From CAKQOE01 sp963627215 (lineage in GTDB: Bacteria > Bacillota > Clostridia > Peptostreptococcales > Anaerovoracaceae), in the NCBI GenBank assembly GCA_963627215.1, contig CAVGAH010000009.1, positions 1-30,167 of the forward strand: a stretch of DNA of 30,167 nt. The letters are read 5' to 3'. The notes under the pieces were generated by a model. The model saw only the letters and a list, made by a program, of their open reading frames with translations, ran no database searches and was not told the origin of the DNA. Positions 24,801 through 30,167 of the stretch are shown one piece after another. Numbering within the stretch: position 1 is the stretch's first letter; each line of letters opens with the position of its first letter. Both the position numbers and the translations under genes were made by a program.

Positions 24801-25667
24801 ATGGACTTTACACCTAACCCCGTGGCGTTTACGCTTTTCGGGCTTGACATCAGATGGTACGCGCTGCTGATATGCGCGGGAATGATAATCGGAAGCGCTA
24901 TCGCGTACAGGCGCTGCCCGCAGCGCGGCATAAAGCCGGACGACCTGCTCGACACGCTGCTTTTTTCCATACCGTTAGGAATCGTCGGCGCTCGCGCATG
25001 GTACGTTTTCTTTAACAGAGCTTATTACCATACATTTTTTGATATTATCAATACAAGGGCGGGCGGGCTCGCCATCCATGGAGGACTTATATTCGGCATA
25101 GTGACAGCATATCTCGTCTGCCGCTATAAAAAGATCGGATTCCTCAATATGGCAGATACGGCCATTCCGTGTGTCGCGCTCGCTCAGGCTATCGGACGCT
25201 GGGGCAACTACTTCAATTCCGAGGCGCACGGCGGCTCGACAGACCTGCCGTGGGGCATCATGGTAGACGGCGTAAAAGTACACCCGACATTCCTGTACGA
25301 GTCCATCTGGTGCCTTATGCTCTTCTTCCTGCTTTCGTTCATCGACAAGCGTAAGAGCTTCAACGGCCAGACGATATGCCTTTACGCCATGCTCTACTCG
25401 CTTGAACGCTTCTTTGTCGAGGAGCTGCGTACAGACAGCCTGCTCATCGGTCCTAAATCGCTCGTTACAGCGCTTCAGAAAGCAGGCTACGACCCTACAG
25501 CCGTTGACGGCGTGCTCCACATTGGAAACTTCCTCGTGTTCCCTGCAAAGACAGCGCAGGTCATCAGCCTTCTGGCTATCATCATCGCCGCAGTTCTTTA
25601 TATACTGCTCAGAAAACAGAAAAAGCCTGTTATCGATACAGAAACTGTTGACCTTACTATGCTTTAG
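24801..25667 (+). CDS. lgt: Prolipoprotein diacylglyceryl transferase Lgt
   Basis: Transfers diacylglycerol from phosphatidylglycerol to the lipobox cysteine of prelipoproteins, in the cytoplasmic membrane. 288 aa with about seven membrane segments. Seen: RAGGLAIHGGLI with His93 (86-97), the Lgt signature GRWGNYFNSEAHGG (132-145), HPTFLYES, and RFFVEELRTDSL. The ATG is preceded by CAGGAGGG at good spacing. It is the only large plus-strand gene in the window, apparently monocistronic, with a terminator just downstream. About 50 residues between ELRTDSL and the last helix (GPKSLVTALQKAGYDPTAV) look like an extra loop compared with short Lgt proteins. Confidence 0.98.
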   Translation: MDFTPNPVAFTLFGLDIRWYALLICAGMIIGSAIAYRRCPQRGIKPDDLLDTLLFSIPLGIVGARAWYVFFNRAYYHTFFDIINTRAGGLAIHGGLIFGIVTAYLVCRYKKIGFLNMADTAIPCVALAQAIGRWGNYFNSEAHGGSTDLPWGIMVDGVKVHPTFLYESIWCLMLFFLLSFIDKRKSFNGQTICLYAMLYSLERFFVEELRTDSLLIGPKSLVTALQKAGYDPTAVDGVLHIGNFLVFPAKTAQVISLLAIIIAAVLYILLRKQKKPVIDTETVDLTML

Positions 25668-25689
25668 ACCGCTGACTGCATAAACATCA

Positions 25690-25738
25690 AAACGAGCTGC
25701 CGCTCTGATATTTTTTCAGAGGGCAGCTCGTTTGCTTT
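25690..25738 (+). terminator. Intrinsic terminator after lgt
   Basis: AAACGAGCTGCC (25690-25701) pairs with GGCAGCTCGTTT (25722-25733) over 12 bp, with an inner CTCTGA/TCAGAG stem (25703-25708, 25716-25721) and a T-rich loop. TTTGCTTT closes it on the plus strand. The stem may also stop minus-strand transcripts from the ychF side, since As precede it. Confidence 0.75.
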
Positions 25739-25802
25739 ACTGTGTATATCGTTGATTTTGCTCCGTAGTTGAACACAGAAGGAGACAGCGGAACTGACGG
25801 TT

Positions 25803-26156
25803 CTACGAGGGAAACTCTTGTGTTATGACCGCAGAGCGGTTTACTGAAGGCGGACGGTCCATCCAGCTGAACGGCTGGTTTGGCATAGAGTAGACTCTTC
25901 CATCCTTGACAGCCTGTATAGTAGCCCAGTCAGATGATTCCTTTATCTTGTCGTAAGCTCCGCCGCGGCTCGTTCCCCATGCTGCCGCCAGTAGTCCGGC
26001 AGTATGCCCTTTACCTCGCCGTCCTCTACGTAAGAATACGGATAGCGTGTAGGATCGCATAAATTCACTTTCGTCAAATTTTTCGATAACACGCTCATCC
26101 TGCGTCTGGCGCAGCGAGCTTGTAACTATTGCATCTACCTTTCCTATGAGATTATA
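25803..26156 (-). pseudogene. Composite pseudogene: remnants of two solute-binding proteins
   Basis: Begins immediately after the ychF stop codon. Remnant 1, in one frame (26156-26061), reads KVDAIVTSSLRQTQDERVI..., like the end of an amino-acid-type (SBP_bac_3) domain found in sensor proteins with GGDEF or kinase domains. In the next frame (about 26080-25976) comes LCDPTRYPYSYVEDGEVKG, like the start of a second such domain, so about 70 residues seem deleted between them. Remnant 2, back in the first frame (25964-25803), reads KDGRVYSMPNQPFSWMDRPP, like the C-terminal end of an ABC metal/siderophore-type binding protein, then stops early. No start codon or ribosome-binding site makes sense for the 85-residue open frame. 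Family assignments are from motif memory. Confidence 0.7.
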
Positions 26157-27251
26157 TTAAACGTTAAACAGGAAGTGTATAACGTCTCCGTCCTGGACTA
26201 CGTATTCCTTGCCTTCTGAGCGCAGGAGACCCTTTTCGCGGGCAAGACCGAGGTTGCCGTTGCATTCTACGAGCTGGTCGTATGTGATAGTTTCGGCACG
26301 GATAAAGCCCTTTTCGAAATCGCTGTGTATCTTTCCTGCTGCCTGAGGAGCTTTTGTGCCGCGCGTTATAGTCCATGCGCGTACCTCCGGCTCACCTGCT
26401 GTCAGGTATGATATGAGATTCAGAAGTGAGTATGACGACTTGACGAGCTTGTCAAGACCTGATTCTTCTATACCGAGATCCTCAAGGAACGCTGCTCTTT
26501 CGTCGTCCTCGAGCTCTGCGATCTCAGCTTCGAGCTGGGCGCAGACCATTATTACCTCTGAACCCTCTGTGGCAGCAAACTCGCGTACAGCCTCTACATA
26601 CTGGTTTCCTTCGCCTGACGCTTCATCCTCTGAAACGTTTGCAACGTATATTATCGGCTTGTATGAGAGCAGGTTCAGAGTCTTTACGAAAGCTACCTCT
26701 TCATCGTCAAGGTCCGTGATAGTACGAGCAGACTTGCCCTCTGCCAGAACTGCAGCTATACGATTGAGCAGGTCGAGCTCCTTCTGCAGGCTCTTGTCGC
26801 CCTTCAGATTCTTAGTCGTGCGCTGTATTGCTCTGTCTATCATTTCCATATCTGACAGTATAAGCTCAGTGTTTATAGTCTCAATATCAGAAAGCGGGTC
26901 TATCTTGCCGTCAACGTGAACGACATTAGGATCCTCAAAGCAGCGTACAACGTGAACGATGGCAGCTACCTCGCGGATATGGCCGAGGAACTTGTTTCCG
27001 AGGCCTTCGCCCTTTGACGCGCCCTTTACCAGTCCTGCGATATCATAGAACTCTATAGTTGTGTAAATAGTCTTTTTAGCCTTGTATATGTCAGTAAGTA
27101 CCTTTAAACGCTCGTCAGGAACCGTAACTACGCCGACATTCGGCTCGATAGTACAGAACGGATAGTTAGCAGCCTCTGCGCCCGCCTTTGTGATCGCGTT
27201 AAAAAGTGTGCTCTTGCCTACGTTTGGCAGACCTACGATACCTAATTTCAT
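26157..27251 (-). CDS. ychF: Ribosome-associated ATPase YchF (OLA1 family)
   Basis: 364 aa, full length. Obg-related P-loop protein that binds ribosomes and prefers ATP. Seen: G1 GLPNVGKST at 7-15, the G2 region with NYPFCTIEPNVG, G3 DIAGLVKGASKGEGLG, G4 changed to NVSE (the NxxE form that accounts for ATP use in this family), a helical insert, and a C-terminal TGS domain with WTITRGTKAPQAAGKIHSDFEKGF. The Shine-Dalgarno site is weak (AAGG). A promoter about 170 bp upstream gives it a long leader. Confidence 0.97.
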   Translation of the reverse strand: MKLGIVGLPNVGKSTLFNAITKAGAEAANYPFCTIEPNVGVVTVPDERLKVLTDIYKAKKTIYTTIEFYDIAGLVKGASKGEGLGNKFLGHIREVAAIVHVVRCFEDPNVVHVDGKIDPLSDIETINTELILSDMEMIDRAIQRTTKNLKGDKSLQKELDLLNRIAAVLAEGKSARTITDLDDEEVAFVKTLNLLSYKPIIYVANVSEDEASGEGNQYVEAVREFAATEGSEVIMVCAQLEAEIAELEDDERAAFLEDLGIEESGLDKLVKSSYSLLNLISYLTAGEPEVRAWTITRGTKAPQAAGKIHSDFEKGFIRAETITYDQLVECNGNLGLAREKGLLRSEGKEYVVQDGDVIHFLFNV

Positions 27252-27754
27252 TTTATCTTTTACCTTATCCGGAAAGCCTTGATGTGCAACGCCTTCCGCC
27301 TTTCATCAATATTGTTTTACGCCCGTTTTTACGCCTTTTCAAGGGTCGGCGCGAGCCGACGGGTGCGGACGCATTTATTCATTCGTTCAGCCAGACAGCA
27401 CGCCGGACCGCAATAGTTCATATTTTATCACGACACGCACGAATTCTCAATAGAATCAAATATATACGCAAATAATAAATTCCATGACCTCCGCGCGTCA
27501 CCGCGGCCGCCTGCCGGTCGGCGCTCCCGTATATCATATATTAATAATAAAATTTTATGATCAATTTTTCTCGATATTTTCTATACTGTTATCGACTGCA
27601 GCCGATGTTTTTTCGTTGATATTCATCATTCTCAATATTTTCATACAAAATTTTACACAATAAATGAATTTTCTTAAGTAATCTGAGCAAATATATGATA
27701 TTATTAACGTTATGTTACTTATACAGTCGTAAACTGAAATGGAGAATTTAAAAG
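27252..27754. other. Intergenic region between ychF and the XRE regulator
   Basis: About 500 bp with no gene recognised. From left: the ychF leader with the hairpin GTCGGC-GCGA-GCCGAC (27345-27360); the ychF promoter (27422-27450); a GC-rich block with CCGCGGCCGC (27485-27530); then a strongly AT-rich stretch (27535-27715) that probably carries the XRE promoter. TATGAT and TATTAT occur near 27695-27705, but no convincing -35 pairs with them. Confidence 0.55.
27422..27450 (-). promoter_or_regulatory. Sigma-A promoter of ychF (extended -10)
   Basis: Minus strand: -35 TTGAGA (27450-27445), 17-bp spacer, -10 TAAAAT (27427-27422) with a TG one base upstream. Predicted start near 27415, leaving a leader of about 164 nt with a GC-rich hairpin. 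Confidence 0.65.
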
Positions 27755-28072
27755 ATGAATGAAAGAGAGGATTACGGAAGCCGCATAAAAGAGCTTCGTA
27801 TAAAAATGAACCTCACTCAGGCTGACGTTGCAAAAGCGCTCAACGTTACTCCCGGATACATAAGCAATGTTGAGAACAACAGAACAGCTATGTCGCTTCG
27901 TATCCTTATATTTTTTGCACAGCTCATGCACATATCGCTCGATTCACTCGTCGGGCAGCTCGAACCGTCGTACCAGACTACAGCTCTCGACAACGAGCTG
28001 ACAGATATGATAGCTGCGCTTGATGATGACAGTAAGAGAAAGCTTATCGAGACATTAAAGATATGGTCGTAA
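27755..28072 (+). CDS. XRE-family (Cro/C1-type) helix-turn-helix regulator
   Basis: 105 aa. Residues about 9-65 form an HTH_3 domain: RIKELRIKMNLTQADVAKAL, then the recognition helix region VTPGYISNVENNRTAMSLRIL and a dimer-like helix LMHISLDSLV. The C-terminal 35 residues (ELTDMIAALDDDSKRKLIETL) are helical, as in small stand-alone regulators of this kind. Targets unknown. A GGAG site lies 10 bases upstream of the ATG. No phage, toxin or restriction gene is adjacent on the same strand, so it is probably a chromosomal solo regulator. Confidence 0.92.
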   Translation: MNEREDYGSRIKELRIKMNLTQADVAKALNVTPGYISNVENNRTAMSLRILIFFAQLMHISLDSLVGQLEPSYQTTALDNELTDMIAALDDDSKRKLIETLKIWS

Positions 28073-28080
28073 ACGATATT

Positions 28081-28097
28081 TCAGCCGCTGCGGCTGA
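28081..28097 (+). repeat. Hairpin right after the XRE gene
   Basis: TCAGCCG (28081-28087), loop CTG, CGGCTGA (28091-28097), a perfect 7-bp stem 8 bp after the stop codon. No U-tract follows; the terminator proper is probably the next hairpin. Confidence 0.6.
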
Positions 28098-28128
28098 TAC
28101 GCGTTACATCGTTTATCTGAGATCATTA

Positions 28129-28182
28129 AAAGACCTGCCCTGCCGCGAAATAACTCGCCGACCGGACAGGTCTTTCTGTTTT
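28129..28182 (+). terminator. Terminator after the XRE regulator gene
   Basis: AAAGACCTG (28129-28137) pairs with CAGGTCTTT (28167-28175), followed by CTGTTTTAGG. The 29-nt loop is GC-rich. It sits between converging genes (XRE plus, glycosylase minus) and, with As before the left arm, could serve both strands. Confidence 0.65.
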
Positions 28183-28206
28183 AGGTCTTACTTATTCCCC
28201 CATTTT

Positions 28207-28719
28207 CTATTCCCGATCTTCCGAAGCAGCCTCCGCTATCACTCTATACGCTTCTGTGAGCCGTTCGACTGACCATGCGGCGTTTGCCGGGCTGGTAGAC
28301 GGCAGGCAGACCGCAGCTATGCCTGTATCCTTTTCGCACAGCTTTACATAGTATTTATACGATGCCGCGCCTGTGCAGAATACCGCTTTTATCTGCGAAC
28401 GGTCTATGATGCTTTTCAGGTCGTTCGGGACAGGTGACTTTATAGACGTATCGCTCGCGCCCTTTATCTCGCACGACGCTATCGTATCCCACATGGCTAT
28501 GTGATGGCGCAGCGCCAGAGATTGCTTTTCTTCTATCGTTTGCGGGACGGGGTCGCCGAATACAGCCGCCAGCACAGGCCAGAAGCGATTGCGCGGATGA
28601 CCGTAGAAAAACTTCTGCTCGCGCGATTTGGGGCTCGGGAATGAGCCGAGTATGAGTACACGCGAATCCGCCGCCCACAGCGGCGGTATGTTATGGTAAA
28701 CTTTTATATATTCTGCCAT
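28207..28719 (-). CDS. DNA-deoxyinosine (hypoxanthine) glycosylase, UDG superfamily
   Basis: 170 aa. Base-excision repair enzyme that removes hypoxanthine formed by adenine deamination. Seen: motif 1 VLILGSFPSPKSREQKFFYG followed by HPRNRFWPVLAAVFGD, the WDTIASCEIKGASDTSI segment with P-N-D-L after it, and the leucine-loop motif LPSTSPANAAW. This pattern (GSFP...YGHPxNxFW and LPSTSPAN) fits UDG family 6 rather than Ung or MUG. There is no clear Shine-Dalgarno site: the sequence before the ATG is A-rich (AAAAAAAGAATAA). Convergent with the XRE gene. Confidence 0.9.
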   Translation of the reverse strand: MAEYIKVYHNIPPLWAADSRVLILGSFPSPKSREQKFFYGHPRNRFWPVLAAVFGDPVPQTIEEKQSLALRHHIAMWDTIASCEIKGASDTSIKSPVPNDLKSIIDRSQIKAVFCTGAASYKYYVKLCEKDTGIAAVCLPSTSPANAAWSVERLTEAYRVIAEAASEDRE

Positions 28720-28742
28720 TTATTCTTTTTTTATTATATAAC

Positions 28743-28886
28743 GTAGCGCCAGATATCCCCCGCTTCTATAAGCGGCGGGGTCCATTCCCGACTTTCGGTG
28801 GTGGGTCATAATCTCCCACCGAAACCCGGGCGGAGCTAAAGCCACGCTGGCGCCGTTGCAAGCGTGCTTGTCAGAGGCTTTGCTTC
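28743..28886. ncRNA. Highly structured non-coding element (possible IS200/IS605-type end or omegaRNA-like remnant)
   Basis: No ORF. Several nested stems: (1) 28757-28780, CCGCTT-CTAT-AAGCGG extended by CCC/GGG with one bulged C; (2) TTTCGGTGG (28793-28801) with CCACCGAAA (28816-28824), 9 bp; (3) AAAGCC (28838-28843) with GGCTTT (28876-28881), enclosing ACGCT (28844-28848) and AGCGT (28861-28865); (4) GCGCCAG (28746-28752) with CTGGCGC (28847-28853) as an alternative long-range pair. Read on the minus strand it ends in GGAATGGACCCCGCCG and a GC-rich hairpin, which resembles the right end of TnpB-carrying IS200/IS605 elements. No transposase is present. Strand and identity are uncertain. Confidence 0.5.
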
Positions 28887-28927
28887 GCTTTAAATATTTA
28901 AATTAATTTCTTTATCAAATTTGCTTC

Positions 28928-28943
28928 GGACTGCCGGGCAGCC
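28928..28943. repeat. Short GC-rich hairpin with CGG loop
   Basis: CTGC-CGG-GCAG (28931-28941), flanked by GG and CC that can extend the stem past a bulged A. It lies between the structured element and the tautomerase-GNAT gene and has no U-tract. Confidence 0.5.
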
Positions 28944-28956
28944 GACATATGCATTG

Positions 28957-29457
28957 TTATTTAACTATCATAGCTGAATATTCAGGGTGACGTTCAAACC
29001 AGCCTACAGCGTATGAGCATGTCAGCACGGCCTTTTTTCCGTCCGCCTTTACGCGCGCGGCGGCGCGCTCAAGCAGCTTTCCTGCTATTCCCTGACCCTG
29101 CAGGCTTGCGTCCACCTCTGTATGCGTGAATTCCACAACTCCCGGTCTTATCTCAGGATAGAGGACCACCGCGAGCACATTTCCGTCAGGCGTGACGTAC
29201 TCAGTCCTGTCTTCCTTAACCTCAAATTTCGGCTCGGCATACGCAGTCGGCGCTATCAGCAGCTCCCGGTCCTGCCCGTATATCTCATCGCGGTAAAACG
29301 CCGGCCAATCCTTCGGCAGATACTCACGACATCCTACTGAAATATATCCGAGGTCGTTTCCAAATTCTTCGCGCACAGCCTCTGCTATCCTTGCAGCCAG
29401 AGCCATTTTCTGCTGTTCTGTCTTTCCCGGCCATACATTTATGGTAATATGTGGCAT
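28957..29457 (-). CDS. Tautomerase-GNAT (YjdJ-type acetyltransferase) fusion protein
   Basis: 166 aa with two domains. Residues 2-65 look like a 4-oxalocrotonate tautomerase family member: Pro2 would be the N-terminal catalytic proline after Met removal (PHITINVWPGKTEQQK), then a helix and ISVGCREYLPKDWPAFY. Residues about 78-166 match a small GNAT-like domain of the YjdJ type: VTPDGNVLAVVLYP, FTHTEVDASLQGQGIAGKLL with the acetyl-CoA loop at 119-128, and CSYAVGWFERHPEY. A strong AAGGAG site precedes the ATG, and the frame runs unbroken through the junction, so it is a true fusion. Substrates unknown. Confidence 0.85.
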   Translation of the reverse strand: MPHITINVWPGKTEQQKMALAARIAEAVREEFGNDLGYISVGCREYLPKDWPAFYRDEIYGQDRELLIAPTAYAEPKFEVKEDRTEYVTPDGNVLAVVLYPEIRPGVVEFTHTEVDASLQGQGIAGKLLERAAARVKADGKKAVLTCSYAVGWFERHPEYSAMIVK

Positions 29458-29530
29458 TTTATTTTTCTCCTTTTCTGCTCTGATCTATTAATGATATACA
29501 AGCTGCATTAATGCATCATCCATCCGGCTC

Positions 29531-29545
29531 GCGCGCCGGGCGCGC
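29531..29545. repeat. GC-rich palindrome with CGG loop
   Basis: GCGCGC (29531-29536), CGG, GCGCGC (29540-29545): a perfect 6-bp stem in otherwise AT-rich intergenic DNA between the NUDIX remnant and the tautomerase-GNAT gene. Same layout as 19092-19106. Confidence 0.75.
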
Positions 29546-29575
29546 CCATATGACGATCGTATTCCATGATAACAT

Positions 29576-29842
29576 TTATTCCAGTGTCTGCTTTATTTTT
29601 TCTATTATTCCAATGTCAGCAGGCAGCCAGTCTACGCTGTAAAGCTCGTCCGCCGAAAGCCACCTCGCGTCCTCATGTTCACGAAGCACGAGCTCCTTTG
29701 AGATCAGCTCGCACCAGAAGCAGTCCATCGATAAGTGAAACTGCGGATAATCGTACTCTACTGTTTCTATGAGCTGCCCAACTGCGATCTCAGCATCAAG
29801 CTCCTCGCGTACAGGTTTGTCAAGCTCCCAATCTATTTTCTG
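29576..29842 (-). pseudogene. 5'-truncated NUDIX (MutT-like) hydrolase
   Basis: An 88-codon open frame that ends in TAA at 29576. It reads VREELDAEIAVGQLIETVEY, then YPQFHLSMDCFWCELIS, then REHEDARWLSADEL and DWLPADIGIIEKIKQTLE, the C-terminal two thirds of a MutT/8-oxo-dGTPase-type NUDIX protein. Only REExDAEI of the Nudix box remains; the GX5E half and the N-terminal strands are gone. Upstream in the same frame are KIDWELDKP and then a TGA (29845-29843), with no ATG. WEL may be what is left of the WEFPGGK motif after an internal deletion. It is followed at once by AT-rich DNA and the vsr gene. Confidence 0.8.
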
Positions 29843-29876
29843 TCAATTATTATAATTACATATAAACTATAAACTA

Positions 29877-30167
29877 TCATAATTTATACTCTAAATTAAG
29901 CTCCCAGATTATCAGCATTCTGATACCCTGATCACTAAGTTGTTTCTGAACTTCATTATCACGTTCAATATTCCTGTTAAATTTTTTTAACCAGAAATCA
30001 ACATTACTCTTAGGCATATACGCATATTTACAGTTCTTATGTCGATGCCAGAAACAGCCGTTTATAAACAATGCAGTATTATATTTTGAAAGCCATACGT
30101 CAGGATGTCCGGTTATATCCTTTACATTTTTTCTATATCTGTAACCAATTGCAAATAACTTCTTTCT
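29877..30167 (-). CDS. vsr: Very short patch repair endonuclease Vsr (partial, runs off the window)
   Basis: The frame is open to the right edge, giving about 96 residues. Seen: GYRYRKNVKDITGHPDVWLSK with the catalytic Asp of GxPD, FINGCFWHRHKNCKYAYMPKS with the conserved Cys and His residues, and VDFWLKKFNRNIERDNEV, all hallmarks of Vsr. The enzyme nicks at T:G mismatches made by deamination of 5-methylcytosine and is usually encoded beside a cytosine-5 methyltransferase. The protein stops at IIWELNLEYKL, some 20-30 residues short of many Vsr proteins, so it may be a shortened or decaying copy. DNA here is clearly more AT-rich than the rest of the window, suggesting transfer. Confidence 0.9.
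   Translation of the reverse strand, partial: RKKLFAIGYRYRKNVKDITGHPDVWLSKYNTALFINGCFWHRHKNCKYAYMPKSNVDFWLKKFNRNIERDNEVQKQLSDQGIRMLIIWELNLEYKL

Noticed and set aside
24975..25520. 181-residue minus-strand ORF opposite lgt
   Set aside because: Antisense shadow of a well conserved lgt; no recognisable domain.
27755..28072. Antitoxin or phage repressor
   Set aside because: No toxin or phage gene is adjacent; the nearby glycosylase is convergent and has a housekeeping-type role.

Overview
The window is a piece of a draft Bacillota (Clostridia-like) chromosome dominated by the division and cell wall (dcw) cluster, read on the minus strand. Evidence for the lineage: gene order mraZ-rsmH-ftsL-PBP(PASTA)-murE-murF-mraY-murD-ftsW-murG-murA-divIB-ftsZ; the neighbouring rRNA methylase-pheS-pheT-zapA-mutS2 run, as in Bacillus and Clostridia; strong AGGAGG-type Shine-Dalgarno sites; and a MurE with the DNPR signature of meso-diaminopimelate-adding enzymes. 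ftsA is not between divIB and ftsZ, and the spoIIGA-sigE-sigG genes that follow ftsZ in many spore formers are absent, which suggests (but does not prove) a non-sporulating lineage. I cannot name the genus.

Layout from the right, in transcription order of the main block. 29.5-30.2 kb: an AT-rich edge with a partial Vsr endonuclease next to a decapitated NUDIX gene. 28.2-29.5 kb: a tautomerase-GNAT fusion, a strongly structured non-coding element of about 135 nt, and a hypoxanthine-DNA glycosylase. 27.75 kb: a small XRE regulator on the plus strand. 26.2-27.3 kb: ychF with a good promoter. 25.8-26.16 kb: a composite pseudogene. 24.8-25.7 kb: lgt on the plus strand with its own terminator. 23.6-24.6 kb: a DUF445 membrane protein. 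23.3-9.1 kb: the dcw operon, starting at a sigma-A promoter that overlaps MraZ-type boxes. 8.9-7.8 kb: ftsZ with its own promoter. 7.6-0.1 kb: rRNA methylase, pheS, pheT, zapA and mutS2.

The genes work together as follows. MurA, MurE, MurF and MurD are cytoplasmic steps of UDP-MurNAc-pentapeptide synthesis. MraY and MurG make lipid I and lipid II. FtsW and the class B PBP polymerise and cross-link septal peptidoglycan, DivIB and FtsL scaffold them, and FtsZ with ZapA forms the ring. MurB and MurC must be encoded elsewhere.

No clearly new multi-gene system was found. The best leads are non-coding: the structured element at 28746-28881; a hairpin that hides the murA Shine-Dalgarno site and runs into a U-tract containing the TTG start codon; a hairpin pair between ftsL and the PBP gene; a set of intergenic GC-rich hairpins with a CGG core; and helically phased tandem repeats upstream of mraZ. 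The 10-N gap in pheT is an assembly artefact: the two flanks share 9 bases, and collapsing them restores an intact 800-residue PheT.
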